Assembly: GCF_000980875.1 (NCBI RefSeq)
Contig: NZ_LAYO01000109.1
Span: 1-64,000 of the forward strand
Direction of reading: 5' to 3'
Length of the DNA stretch: 64,000 bases
Source of the DNA: Leucobacter sp. Ag1
GTDB lineage: Bacteria; Actinomycetota; Actinomycetes; Actinomycetales; Microbacteriaceae
Positions 1-8,407 of the stretch are shown piece by piece. The stretch's first letter is position 1. Each line of letters opens with the position of its first letter. The notes beneath the pieces were generated by a model that ran no database searches, was not told the origin of the DNA, and saw only the letters and a program-made list of their open reading frames with translations. The position numbers and the translations under genes were made by a program.

Positions 1-28
1 GGCCCGCACTCCGATCGGAGTGCGGGCC
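1..28. terminator. Palindromic hairpin at window edge
   Basis: A perfect 28-bp palindrome, GGCCCGCACTCCGA followed by its exact complement, begins at the first base. It is GC-rich and can fold to a strong stem, as rho-independent terminators do in this genome. The gene it serves lies outside the window, so its direction cannot be assigned. Confidence 0.5.
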
Positions 29-180
29 CTGCTCGTGCGTCTGCGGTCCCGCTGGGCGGCATGAGGCGCCCGGTGCGGGTGCCAGATTTCGGAGATCCAC
101 CCGATTTCGGAGCGCCAGTGGCAGGCCCGTCCGAATGCCCGCAGATCTCCGCGGCCGTTCAACCGCCCGGAGACGTGAAA

Positions 181-209
181 GGGGCCCGGGATCGACGATC
201 CCGGGCCCC
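181..209 (-). terminator. Terminator of the first cupin gene
   Basis: GGGGCCCGGGATCG pairs with CGATCCCGGGCCCC around a single base. It lies 16 bp past the stop of the cupin gene at 225. On the minus strand the stem is followed by a short T run (TTTCACG). Confidence 0.75.
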
Positions 210-224
210 CTTCGCGGGTGCGCG

Positions 225-692
225 CTACGCAGCCTGCGCGGCGTCCTTGTTGCTCGTGTACTTCGGCGCGAGCGAGAGCGCGCTGAAGCGGAACGGACGA
301 TCGACCCGCACGAAGTCGAGCGGGCAGTGCACCGTGCCGGCCGGGATGTAGACCGAGCCGGAGGTCGTGATGGTGTGCTTCTCGCCGTCGATCTCCATCG
401 TGATCTCAGCGCCGAGATCGCGAGGATCGTCCGGGTTCGAGCCCGTCCAGATCAGGATCTCGTCGTAGTCGTGGGTGTGCGGGTTCACCCAGTGCACCGG
501 CTCCGAGATCTCGTGCACCCAGATGTGGGTCATGTTGATCTGGCTCTCGGGCACCAGCTTGCTGTGCATCAGCCAGAAGCCGTCGCCCAGGTTCTTCGGC
601 TGCTCGAGACCGGCGGCCTCGCCCTCGTTGTCCATCTCGCCGACGATCACCGGCATGTCGCGCACGAAGAGGCGCTCGTACTGATTCCCCAT
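225..692 (-). CDS. Small metal-type cupin protein (paralog A)
   Basis: A 155-residue single-domain cupin, one of three paralogs in this window. Cupin motif 1 is seen as HTHDYDE (H72, H74, E78) and motif 2 as PAGTVH (H122), the usual 3-His/1-Glu metal set. The body around DDPRDLGAE and GSVYIPAGTVHCPL is nearly shared with the copy at 11325. The ATG at 692 was chosen because GGAAGG stands about 8 bp upstream; an in-frame ATG at 713 lies before that site. No signal peptide is visible, so it is probably cytosolic. The gene stands alone with its own terminator. Cupins of this type can be dioxygenases, isomerases, lyases or binding proteins, and the reaction cannot be told from sequence. Confidence 0.85.
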   Translation of the reverse strand: MGNQYERLFVRDMPVIVGEMDNEGEAAGLEQPKNLGDGFWLMHSKLVPESQINMTHIWVHEISEPVHWVNPHTHDYDEILIWTGSNPDDPRDLGAEITMEIDGEKHTITTSGSVYIPAGTVHCPLDFVRVDRPFRFSALSLAPKYTSNKDAAQAA

Positions 693-827
693 GGTTGCTT
701 CCTTCCCGGGCATCCACGCCGATGCCCGTCTTCGACGCTACGGACCCGGCACGGTGCCGGGCAACGCTCTCCGCGAGCCTCTGCTCGCCGGGTCAAATCT
801 CCTGCGCGAACTGGAGAAGCGCCGCGG

Positions 828-1826
828 TCAGCGGCGCGCGAGCAGCGCCGGACGGCGCTGCCATGTGTTCCAGAGCGGCCGGTACCCCATGCGGCACCAG
901 AACGGACCCGAGCGCGGGTTGAGCGCCGCGTAGTCGAGCAGGATCCGGTCGAAGCCCGCCCCCTCCAGGTGCCCGTGCCCGAACTCGACGACGGCCTCGC
1001 CGAGCCCGCCGCCGCGCACTCCGGGCCGCAGAAACATGGCCTGGATGAACGCGATGCTCCCGCCCGGGGCGAGCCGCTCGCGGTGCCGGTCCTTGCCGGT
1101 CTCGATGCTCAGGTACCCCGCGGGGGCGCCGTCCTGCTCGAGGATCCAGGTCCACTCGGGATCCGCGGCGAGGCGCTGGGCGATCCCGTCGCGCAGAATC
1201 CCGGTCGCGCCCGGGCGCGGGGTCACCCCGCCGTGCTGCGCGTCGTGCGCCAGGAGCTCGGTGTCGAGCTCGGCCAGCAGATCCAGGTCGGCCGGCCCCG
1301 CCGGGCGCACCGAGACCCCCGCGGCCCGCAGACGTTCCGCGGCGCCAGCCGCGTCCGCGCCCCGCGCCCCGATCCGGATCCCCTCGACCCCCGTGACCGC
1401 GAAACCCCGGGACAGCATCGGCCGCACCAGCGCCGAATCCCGGCTCGGCAGCCGCAGCGACAGCGACGAGTCCCAGTCGCCGGCGCCGGAATCAGCACCG
1501 GCATCGGCACCGGCGAGCTCCGGGCCGGCCTCCGCGATCCAGTCGTCGAGCAGCTCCCCGACACCCGCTTCATCGCCGTCCCAGCGCAGCTCGAGGGAGG
1601 CGCGGCGTGCCGCACCCCAGATCGCGCCGGGATCGCCCGGCCGCAGGATCTCGACCGTCGACGCGCCCGCCGCCCGGACCGCGCCGCCGTGCTCGGAGAC
1701 GAGCAGCCGCGCGGACGCATCGAACGAACGATCGGGCAGTTGCGGATCGAGCGCCCGGTCCCGCCGATTCATCGCGTCGAGCGCCGCGGTGATGCCCGAA
1801 GTGCCGGTGATTCTGCTGCTGGTCAT
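828..1826 (-). CDS. GNAT-family N-acetyltransferase
   Basis: A 332-residue protein whose C-terminal third (about residues 180-325) looks like a GNAT fold. It has acetyl-CoA-loop-like residues in FLRPGVRGGGLGEAVVEFGH and a C-terminal LDYAALNPRSGPFWCRMGYRPLW segment, where N-x-S/P and the F-x-GF-like ending are typical. The N-terminal half is Ala- and Arg-rich with weaker family signal and may be a degenerate first GNAT repeat. The ATG at 1826 has only a weak GGGGCGG upstream. It has no obvious operon partner; the SnoaL-like gene starts divergently 180 bp away. Substrate unknown. Confidence 0.75.
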   Translation of the reverse strand: MTSSRITGTSGITAALDAMNRRDRALDPQLPDRSFDASARLLVSEHGGAVRAAGASTVEILRPGDPGAIWGAARRASLELRWDGDEAGVGELLDDWIAEAGPELAGADAGADSGAGDWDSSLSLRLPSRDSALVRPMLSRGFAVTGVEGIRIGARGADAAGAAERLRAAGVSVRPAGPADLDLLAELDTELLAHDAQHGGVTPRPGATGILRDGIAQRLAADPEWTWILEQDGAPAGYLSIETGKDRHRERLAPGGSIAFIQAMFLRPGVRGGGLGEAVVEFGHGHLEGAGFDRILLDYAALNPRSGPFWCRMGYRPLWNTWQRRPALLARR

Positions 1827-2005
1827 GCGTCCGCCCCATCGTCCGATTCGCGTTCCGCCTCGAGGCTAGCCCGCACCGGGAGCCCGCCGATTGACTCTGC
1901 CGGTAGAACTGTTGCGCGCATCGGCACGGAACCGGAGGACCCTTGAGCCCGGCCCCCCGGCTGCCCGAGACTCGGAGCACACCCACCGTTCGAAAGGATG
2001 CGGCA

Positions 2006-2404
2006 GTGACCCATCGAGACATCGTCGCCGCGCACTACGCGGCCGGAGCACGCGGCGACCTCGCCGGCATGCTCGCCGACTTCGCCCCCGACATCAGCTG
2101 GACCGAGTCCGCAGGCTTCCCGCTGGCGGGCACCTACGTCGGCCCCGACGAGATCCGCGACCGCGTGCTCGGCCCCATCGCCGCCGAATGGGACGGCTTC
2201 GGCATGCGGGTCGACGAACTCGTCGGCGACGCCGGCACCGTCATAGCCGTCGGGCGCTACGTCGGCACCCACCGCCGCACCGGCCGCCCCCTCGACGCAC
2301 GCACCGTGCACATCTGGCGCCTCGACGGCGACCAGATCACCGGCTTCGAGCAGATCACCGACACGCGCCTCGTCGCGCTCGCCGCCGAGGGGGACGACGC
2401 GTGA
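2006..2404 (+). CDS. SnoaL-like / NTF2-like small protein
   Basis: A 132-residue protein starting at GTG 2006, with GAAAGGA 7 bp upstream; this was preferred over an ATG at 1943 that lacks a ribosome site. The fold is suggested by HRDIVAAHYAAGARGDLAGMLADFAPDISWTE near the N-terminus and a late R-T-H-I-W-R-L-D-G-D strand, the standard pattern of SnoaL/NTF2-like polyketide cyclase or scavenger domains. Its stop overlaps the GTG of the DmpA-like peptidase by 4 bp, so the two are probably co-translated. Members of this fold can be isomerases, dehydratases, hydrolases or non-catalytic, and no specific reaction is evident. Confidence 0.8.
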   Translation: MTHRDIVAAHYAAGARGDLAGMLADFAPDISWTESAGFPLAGTYVGPDEIRDRVLGPIAAEWDGFGMRVDELVGDAGTVIAVGRYVGTHRRTGRPLDARTVHIWRLDGDQITGFEQITDTRLVALAAEGDDA

Positions 2405-3552
2405 CCGGGCAGCAGGGCGATGCATTCGCCGGAACGCCGTCGGGGCGCAAGGCCCGTGATCTCGGTCTGCGGATGGGCGCGCTGCCGAGCGGCCCGCGCA
2501 ACGCGATCACCGACGTCGCGGGCGTCCGGGTCGGCCACACCACCCTCGTCTCGGGCGAGGGCGAGCTCGTGCCCGGTGAGGGGCCCGTGCGCACGGGTGT
2601 CACCGTGATCGTCCCGAACGACGCCCCATGGAAGCAGCCGCTGTATGCGGCACCGCACCGGCTCAACGGCAACGGCGAGATGACGGGCCTCGAGTGGGTG
2701 CGCGAATCGGGCACCCTCACGAGCTACATCGGCCTCACCAACACGCACAGCGTCGGCGTCGTGCGCGACGCGCTCGTCGCGCACGAGGGATCGACCCGTC
2801 CCCCGGGCGAGGACTACTGGTCGCTTCCCGTGGTCGGCGAGACCTGGGACGGCGCGCTCAACGATCTGAACGGGTTCCACGTGCGCCCGGAGCACGTGCG
2901 CGAGGCGATCGCTTCAGCGCACGACGGCCACGTGCCCGAGGGCAGCGTCGGCGGCGGCACCGGCATGATCGCCCACGGGTTCAAGGGCGGCATCGGCACG
3001 GCATCGCGCGTGGTCGCCGAGGCCGACGGCGGCTACACGGTCGGCGTGCTGGTGCAGGCGAACCACGGCCGCCGCGAGCGCCTGAGCATCGACGGGAAGC
3101 TGGTCGGCCCGTCGATCGAGCTGCCCGGCGACGCCGACGGCAGCGCGACGGCGGGCAGCGCGCTGCCCGAGGGGAGCGGATCCATCATCGTGATCGTCGC
3201 CACCGACGCGCCCCTGCTCCCCCACCAGTGCGCCCGCCTCGCGCAGCGCTCCGCGCTCGGCATCGCCCGCGTCGGCGGCGCCGGCGAGAACGGCAGCGGC
3301 GACCTCGCTTTCTGCTTCTCGACCGGCAACTCGGGGATCCCGGCGGGCTTCGATCCCGGCGCACCCATCGAGTACACCGTCTCGGCGGTCGCGAACGATC
3401 GCATCGACCCGCTCTTCTACGCCACCATCGAGGCCACCGAGGAGGCGATCGTCAACGCGATGCTCGCGTCCGACACGATGGTCGGCAAGGGCGGGACCGT
3501 GCGTTACGGGCTGCCCCACGACCAGCTGCTGGGGTTGCTCGGGATCGCGTAG
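2401..3552 (+). CDS. P1-family (DmpA/BapA-type) aminopeptidase
   Basis: A 383-residue protein of the DmpA / beta-peptidyl aminopeptidase family of N-terminal nucleophile hydrolases. It shows the family segments NGNGEMTG, IGLTNTHSVGVV, PVVGETWDG, EGSVGGGTGMIAHGFKGG and GSGSIIVIVATDAPL. By family knowledge the precursor cleaves itself before a serine; here that is G260/S261 in GSGSIIV. The GTG start overlaps the upstream stop by 4 bp. It probably removes N-terminal residues from peptides, amides or beta-peptides in the cytosol. It faces a convergent peptide-type ABC importer, which fits a peptide or amide substrate. A paralog lies at 44906. Confidence 0.9.
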   Translation: MTGQQGDAFAGTPSGRKARDLGLRMGALPSGPRNAITDVAGVRVGHTTLVSGEGELVPGEGPVRTGVTVIVPNDAPWKQPLYAAPHRLNGNGEMTGLEWVRESGTLTSYIGLTNTHSVGVVRDALVAHEGSTRPPGEDYWSLPVVGETWDGALNDLNGFHVRPEHVREAIASAHDGHVPEGSVGGGTGMIAHGFKGGIGTASRVVAEADGGYTVGVLVQANHGRRERLSIDGKLVGPSIELPGDADGSATAGSALPEGSGSIIVIVATDAPLLPHQCARLAQRSALGIARVGGAGENGSGDLAFCFSTGNSGIPAGFDPGAPIEYTVSAVANDRIDPLFYATIEATEEAIVNAMLASDTMVGKGGTVRYGLPHDQLLGLLGIA

Positions 3553-3567
3553 CTCGGCGCAGGCGAA

Positions 3568-3612
3568 CGCGGAAGGGCGGGCCCGAATGAGATCCGGGCC
3601 CGCCCTTCCGCG
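3568..3612. terminator. Bidirectional terminator between convergent genes
   Basis: CGCGGAAGGGCGGGCCCG pairs with CGGGCCCGCCCTTCCGCG around AATGAGATC. It sits between the stop of the peptidase (3552) and the stop of the convergent ABC ATPase (3616), so it can serve both strands. Confidence 0.8.
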
Positions 3613-3615
3613 TGC

Positions 3616-5370
3616 TCAGGCCGCCGACAGGTCGAGCGTGTCGGCGAGCAGCCCCTGCGTGTAGAGATCGCGCGGGTGATCGAGCACGCGATCGACGCGC
3701 CCCTGCTCGACGATCTCGCCCCGGTTGAGCACGGCGACCGAGTCGGCGATGCTGCGCACCACGGCCAGGTTGTGCGTCACGAAGATCATGCTGAGCCCGT
3801 CCTGCAGGAGCCCGCGCAGCAGCTCGACGACCGAGGCCTGCACCGAGACGTCGAGCGCCGAGGTCACCTCGTCGCAGATGAGCACGCTGGGGTCGGCGAG
3901 CAGCGCCCGGGCGATCGCGACGCGCTGCCGCTGCCCGCCCGACAGCTCCGACGGGTACAGCTCGGCCATGCGCGCCGGGATCTCGACCCGCTCCAGCGCC
4001 TCGCCGACGCGGCGGCGCACCTCGGCGCCGCTCGGGCGCTCGAAGTGGCGCAGGGGTGCGGCGAGGCTCGTGCCGACGTCGAGGCGGGGGTTCAGCGAGC
4101 CGTAGGGGTTCTGGAAGATGTACTGCATCCGTCGGCGCGCGGCGGAGCTGCGCTTCGCCGCCGACCGCGCCAGCGATTCGCCGTCGAGCAGCAGTTCGCC
4201 CTCCCACTCGGTGTGCAGGCCGATGAGGCAGCGCGACAGGGTGCTCTTGCCCGAGCCCGATTCGCCGACGATCGCGAGGCATTCCCCGGCCCGCACGTCG
4301 AGGTCGATGCCGTGCAGCACCTCGACGTGGCCGTAGGAGGCGCGGAGATCCGCGACGCGGAGCACCGAGTCGGGGCGATCCTCGAAGTCGCCGACGGGCG
4401 CGACCGAGACGGTGGCCGGCGGGCGCTGCCCGATCTCGACGTGCCGGATGCAGCGCACGAGGCCGTCACCCGAGGGCTCCAGCGGCGGCACCGCCGAGCG
4501 GCAGGCGTCGGTCGCGAACGCGCAGCGCGCCGCGAACACGCAGCCCGTCGGCCGGTCGCCGATGCTGGGCGCGCGCCCGGGGATCGGCACGAGCATGTGC
4601 CGGTCCTGCGTCGACGGTAGCGCCTGCAGCAGCGCGCGGGTGTAGGGGTGCGCCGGGGCCTGCAGCACCGATGCGGTCGAGCCGGTTTCGACGACCTGAC
4701 CGCCGTACATCACAGTCACACGGTCGGCGACCTCGGCGACGACCGCGAGGTCGTGCGTCACGTAGATCGCGGCGATCCGGTACTCGGCGCAGAGCCGCTT
4801 CACCAGCTCGAGCACCTTCATCTGCGTCGACACGTCGAGTCCGGTGGTCGGCTCGTCGAGCACGATCAATCGCGGCTGCGCGACGACCGCCATGGCGATC
4901 GCGATGCGCTGCTGCTGCCCGCCCGACAGCTCGCTCGCGCGCCGCTTCAGGAACGCGTCGTCCGCCGGCAGACCGACGGCCTCGAGCACCTCGCGGATCC
5001 GGGCCATCGACTGCTCCCTCGAGCCGTCGATGGCTTCGAGGAGCTGCGTGCGCAGCCGCATCGAGGGGTTCAGCGCCGTTGCGGGATCCTGCGCGACATA
5101 GCTCACCAGCCCGCGCCGGGCGGCGCGGAGACCGGCGGCGTCGAGCCGCAGCAGATCGGTCCCCTCGATGTCGACGGATCCGGCACGGATCTCGCCGCCC
5201 GAGCGCGCGTACCCGAGCAGCGCGAGCGCGAGCGTGCTCTTGCCCGATCCGGACTCTCCGACGATCCCCATGACCTCGCTCGAACCGAGCTCGAGCGAGA
5301 CGTCCTCGATGATCGTGGTGTCCTTGCCCGTCAGGCCGACCGTGAGACCGGTCACCGTGATTGCGGCCAT
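3616..5370 (-). CDS. Fused dual-ATPase subunit of peptide/opine-type ABC importer
   Basis: A 584-residue fusion of two OppD/OppF-like ATPases. The first domain has Walker A GESGSGKST at about residues 38-46, signature LSGGQQQR and Walker B LIVLDEP. The second has GESGSGKST near residue 370, LSGGQRQR and LICDEV. Between them lies the oligopeptide-transporter C-terminal region with HPYTRALL and cysteines (CVFAARC..C), which is typical of DppD. The ATG at 5370 is two bases after the permease stop and is preceded by GGAAG. It powers uptake with the permeases at 5373 and 6261. The likely binding protein is the one at 11951, which is separated from this set by four genes. Confidence 0.92.
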   Translation of the reverse strand: MAAITVTGLTVGLTGKDTTIIEDVSLELGSSEVMGIVGESGSGKSTLALALLGYARSGGEIRAGSVDIEGTDLLRLDAAGLRAARRGLVSYVAQDPATALNPSMRLRTQLLEAIDGSREQSMARIREVLEAVGLPADDAFLKRRASELSGGQQQRIAIAMAVVAQPRLIVLDEPTTGLDVSTQMKVLELVKRLCAEYRIAAIYVTHDLAVVAEVADRVTVMYGGQVVETGSTASVLQAPAHPYTRALLQALPSTQDRHMLVPIPGRAPSIGDRPTGCVFAARCAFATDACRSAVPPLEPSGDGLVRCIRHVEIGQRPPATVSVAPVGDFEDRPDSVLRVADLRASYGHVEVLHGIDLDVRAGECLAIVGESGSGKSTLSRCLIGLHTEWEGELLLDGESLARSAAKRSSAARRRMQYIFQNPYGSLNPRLDVGTSLAAPLRHFERPSGAEVRRRVGEALERVEIPARMAELYPSELSGGQRQRVAIARALLADPSVLICDEVTSALDVSVQASVVELLRGLLQDGLSMIFVTHNLAVVRSIADSVAVLNRGEIVEQGRVDRVLDHPRDLYTQGLLADTLDLSAA

Positions 5371-5372
5371 GG

Positions 5373-6251
5373 TTACTTCCCTTCCGTGCGGGCGATGACG
5401 CGTGCGCCGCCCTCGGCGATGAGGTTGCCGCCGACCGTGAACAGCACGATCATGACGATCGGCGCGAGCACGGCCCACGGCTGCGTGGCGAGACCGGTGC
5501 GGTTCTCGCTCACCATGAGCCCCCAGTCGGGAGTCGGCGGCTGGATCCCGTATCCGATGAAGCTGATCGAGGCGAGGATGCCGACCGCCCACATGAGACG
5601 GACGCCCAGCTCGACGAGCAGCGGCGAGGTGATGTTCGGCAGCACCTCGCGCACGATCATGCGCCGGCCGGGGATCCCCACCGAACGGGCCCAGAGCACG
5701 AACTCGCGGTCGCAGATGGGGCGAGCGGCGCCGCGGATCACGCGGGCGACGCCGGGGATCAGCGCGAGCACGACGAGCGTGACGAGCAGCCACGGCGACG
5801 GACCGAACACGGACACGAACATGAGCGCCATGAGGATGCCCGGGAACGCCAGCAGCACGTCCATCGCCCGCATCAGGATCGTCTCGGTCCAGCCGGCGTA
5901 GAAGGCGGCCGCGAGCCCGACCGCCGCGCCGACCGCGACGCTGAGCACCGCGCTCAACGGAGCCATCCACGCGAGCGAGACGCCGCCGGCGAGCACGCGC
6001 GACAGCACATCGCGGCCGAGCTGGTCGGAGCCGAGCAGCAGGCCCCCGCCCGGCGGGGCGTACGGCGTCGTGATGGGGTCGGTCGGCGAGTACGGGGCGA
6101 GCAGGCCGCCGAAGCAGGCGAGCAGCGTGGTGAGCACCACGAGGCCGATCCCCCAGCGCACCTGGTTCGAGGCGAGGAACCGCGCGAGCACGCGGGACCG
6201 CGGTCGGGAGTCGGGCGCCGATGCCGGCAGCACGTCGTTCTGCTGAGTCAT
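5373..6251 (-). CDS. DppC-type ABC permease
   Basis: A 292-residue integral membrane permease of the DppC/OppC family: an N-terminal transmembrane helix (about WGIGLVVLTTLLACFGGLLAPY), the LGSDQLGRDVLSR segment typical of this subunit, then further helices with an EAA-type loop around REVLPNITSPLLVELG. An in-frame GTG at 6260 would add three residues; ATG 6251 was preferred, with AGGTGGG just upstream. It forms the channel with the DppB-type permease encoded just upstream. Confidence 0.9.
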   Translation of the reverse strand: MTQQNDVLPASAPDSRPRSRVLARFLASNQVRWGIGLVVLTTLLACFGGLLAPYSPTDPITTPYAPPGGGLLLGSDQLGRDVLSRVLAGGVSLAWMAPLSAVLSVAVGAAVGLAAAFYAGWTETILMRAMDVLLAFPGILMALMFVSVFGPSPWLLVTLVVLALIPGVARVIRGAARPICDREFVLWARSVGIPGRRMIVREVLPNITSPLLVELGVRLMWAVGILASISFIGYGIQPPTPDWGLMVSENRTGLATQPWAVLAPIVMIVLFTVGGNLIAEGGARVIARTEGK

Positions 6252-6260
6252 GGATCCCAC

Positions 6261-7271
6261 CTATTCCTTGCGACGGCCGGCGCCCGCGTCCGAGAGCAGG
6301 TCGGCGATGAAGTTGAAGACGAAGTATGCGGAGGCGATGATCAGCACGACCGCCTGGATCAGCGGCAGGTCCCGGTTGCCCACGGATTCCACGAGCGTGA
6401 GCCCGATGCCCGGGTACGAGAACAGGTACTCGACCACGACGGTGCCGCCGATGAGGAACGCCGCGACGAGCGACGCCGCCGGGATGATCGGCGCGAGCGC
6501 GTTCGGCAGCGCGTGCCGGTACAGGATCCGGCGGGTGCTCAGCCCCTTGAGCTGGGCCGTCTGGATGAACTCGCTGTTCATCACGTCGATGAACGAGACG
6601 CGCACGAGCCGCGACAGGTAGGCGACGCCGCCGATGACGAGCGTCGTCACGGGCAGCACGAGCGCGAGCGGGTGCCACCACGGCATATCGGCGGGCGGGA
6701 TCAGCGAGACCGGCGGGAAGATCCGGAACACGGTCGTGCCGAACAGCGCGATGAGCACCGTGCCGAGCACGAACTCGGGAACCGCGTTGACCACCATCGA
6801 CCCGCCCATGAACAGCTTGTCGAAGACGCGGTCCTTGCGCTGCGCCGCGATGACGCCGATCACGAGCGAGATCGGCAGCATGATGATGAGGGCGAGCGCG
6901 CCGAGCGTCAGCGAGTTGCGCAGCCGGAGCGACAGCGTGTCCGCCACGGGCGCGCCGTTGGTGAGCGAGACACCCCAGTCGCCGCGCAGGATCCCGCCGA
7001 GCCACGTGAGGTACTGCTGCAGCAGCGGCGCATCGAGCCCCAGCTCCTTGCGGAGGGTGGCGAGCCGCTCGGGGGTCGCGTTCACGCCGAGGATCACCTT
7101 GGCGACGTCGCCCGGCATCGCCTGCGTGGCGAAGAAGATGAGCAGCGAGACCAGCAGCAGCGTGATGACGCCCTGCAGGAGCTTGCCGCCCCAGCGCATC
7201 ATCGTGCGCCGCCGTCGGCGTCGCACCGCTCCGCTGCCCCGCTCCCGCGAGAGCGCGATCATCTCGGTCAT
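6261..7271 (-). CDS. DppB-type ABC permease
   Basis: A 336-residue permease of the DppB/OppB family. After a basic N-terminus (RRRRRR near residue 18) comes a first helix (LLQGVITLLLVSLLIFFATQ), the family motif MPGD with LGLDAPLLQQYLTWLGGILRGDWGVS, and an EAA loop at RHALPNALAPIIPAASL. It is the first gene of the 7271-3616 importer operon. GGAAGGAA stands upstream of ATG 7271. It is divergent from the AraC gene at 7535, so the 263-bp gap between them is the likely control region. Confidence 0.9.
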   Translation of the reverse strand: MTEMIALSRERGSGAVRRRRRRTMMRWGGKLLQGVITLLLVSLLIFFATQAMPGDVAKVILGVNATPERLATLRKELGLDAPLLQQYLTWLGGILRGDWGVSLTNGAPVADTLSLRLRNSLTLGALALIIMLPISLVIGVIAAQRKDRVFDKLFMGGSMVVNAVPEFVLGTVLIALFGTTVFRIFPPVSLIPPADMPWWHPLALVLPVTTLVIGGVAYLSRLVRVSFIDVMNSEFIQTAQLKGLSTRRILYRHALPNALAPIIPAASLVAAFLIGGTVVVEYLFSYPGIGLTLVESVGNRDLPLIQAVVLIIASAYFVFNFIADLLSDAGAGRRKE

Positions 7272-7301
7272 GGTGGTGGTTCCTTCCGCATCGCGTGCAG
7301 C

Positions 7302-7374
7302 GATGACGACGGGAACCCCGTTCCTGCGTCATCACAGGGCATCTCGACCGAACGAGACATCTCTTGAATGTCTC
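7302..7374. promoter_or_regulatory. Two inverted repeats in the importer/AraC divergent region
   Basis: The 7272-7534 gap contains GATGACG...CGTCATC (7302-7333, with inner GGAAC/GTTCC) and GAGACAT-CTCTTGA-ATGTCTC (7354-7374), a perfect 7-7-7 inverted repeat. Either could be an operator, with the divergent AraC regulator as a candidate binder; the first could also be a 5' leader hairpin. No clear -35/-10 pair was identified. The rest of the gap shows nothing else. Confidence 0.45.
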
Positions 7375-7534
7375 CATCGTGGGCACCCGCGGCGGGCGGC
7401 ACAATCGCGCCGCGCCCATTCCTGCTCCCGCCGTCAATCTGCATGCTCCGGATGACAAACCGACCCGCCGTACGGGCGGCAAGACTGAAACGGACAGCCG
7501 GTGGACACCGGGCCGATGGAGCGATGGAGGACGC

Positions 7535-8407
7535 ATGCAGACCGCGACGGCGCCGATCTTCCCGGTGCACGACATCGTCCCGCGCGAGGGATCCGCGTGC
7601 GGATCGTTCCTCGTCGTCGAGGACATCGACGACCGCGCAGCGTTCCGCTCGCCGCATCGCCACGCCTTCACCCAGCTGGTGCTCGTCGAGGCCGGGAGCG
7701 GGATCCACCGCATCGATTTCTCGCCCGTGCCGATCCGCGCCGGCGAGGTGCACCTGCTGGCACCCGGGCAGGTGCACGAGTGGTGCGCCGACCCGGGGCT
7801 GCGCTGCACCGCGGTGATGTTCTCGGAGGACGTGCTCGACTCCGTCGGCGCCCTGCCCGATCGGATGCACGAGCTGCTCCTGCTGGGCGCCGCGCCGCTC
7901 GCCCCGTCCGAGGCGGCCGCGGACCGCCTGCGCCGGCTCGTCGATGCGCTGCGCGAGGCCGGATCGCCGGGCGGCACCCGGCACCTGCTCGCGGCGCTGC
8001 TGCACGAGTGCGCCGAGGCGATCCCCCAGGCGGACGCCCCGAGCGCCCGCTCGCCTCTCACCCGCGCGTTCCTGCGGGAGGTGCTGCGCGCACCCGACGC
8101 GAGCCAGACCGTGTCGAGCTGCGCCCGCGCGCTCGGCGTGACCACCGGATACCTGGCCGAGCAGGTCGCCGCCGATACGGGGACGACGCCGGGGCGGATC
8201 CTGCGCACGGCCGTCGCCCGGGAGGCGCAGCGGCTGCTCGGCGGCACCGCGCTCAGCGCGGCGCAGATCTCCTTCCGCCTCGGGTTCACCGAGGCCTCCT
8301 ACTTCTCGCGCTTCTTCCGCCGCGAGGTCGGCTGCACGCCGACCGAGTACCGGGACCTCGGACTCCGCGGCGAGAATCCCCCACGAAAGGACCGACATGC
8401 AAGCTGA
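7535..8407 (+). CDS. AraC-family transcriptional regulator
   Basis: A 290-residue regulator with an N-terminal cupin-like sensor (about residues 25-110; PHRHAFTQLVLVEAGSG and LLAPGQVHEW). The C-terminal AraC double helix-turn-helix (about 195-285) ends in the classic ISFRLGFTEASYFSRFFRREVGCTP-type segment. ATG 7535 follows GGAGG by 4 bp; a longer reading from 7364 lacks a ribosome site. It overlaps the amidohydrolase start by 11 bp, so it is the first gene of the 7535-11780 operon. It probably controls that operon and perhaps the divergent importer. Confidence 0.9.
   Translation: MQTATAPIFPVHDIVPREGSACGSFLVVEDIDDRAAFRSPHRHAFTQLVLVEAGSGIHRIDFSPVPIRAGEVHLLAPGQVHEWCADPGLRCTAVMFSEDVLDSVGALPDRMHELLLLGAAPLAPSEAAADRLRRLVDALREAGSPGGTRHLLAALLHECAEAIPQADAPSARSPLTRAFLREVLRAPDASQTVSSCARALGVTTGYLAEQVAADTGTTPGRILRTAVAREAQRLLGGTALSAAQISFRLGFTEASYFSRFFRREVGCTPTEYRDLGLRGENPPRKDRHAS

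Noticed and set aside
80-118. GATTTCGGAG repeated twice upstream of the first cupin terminator
   Set aside because: Only a 10-bp direct repeat with no symmetry, promoter context or further copies nearby; too short to interpret.
135-1946. Long plus-strand open frame opposite the cupin and GNAT genes
   Set aside because: Its translation is Arg/Ala/Pro-rich without family features and mirrors real genes on the other strand, as is common in high-GC DNA.
5361-7367. Plus-strand open frame opposite the two permeases
   Set aside because: Asp/Arg/His-rich complement of membrane helices; no recognisable domain and no ribosome site.
5371-8289. Open frame continuing upstream from the dual ATPase to 8289
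   Set aside because: The region is occupied by two well-supported permease genes and the AraC gene in other frames; the ATPase family begins at 5370 with a ribosome site.
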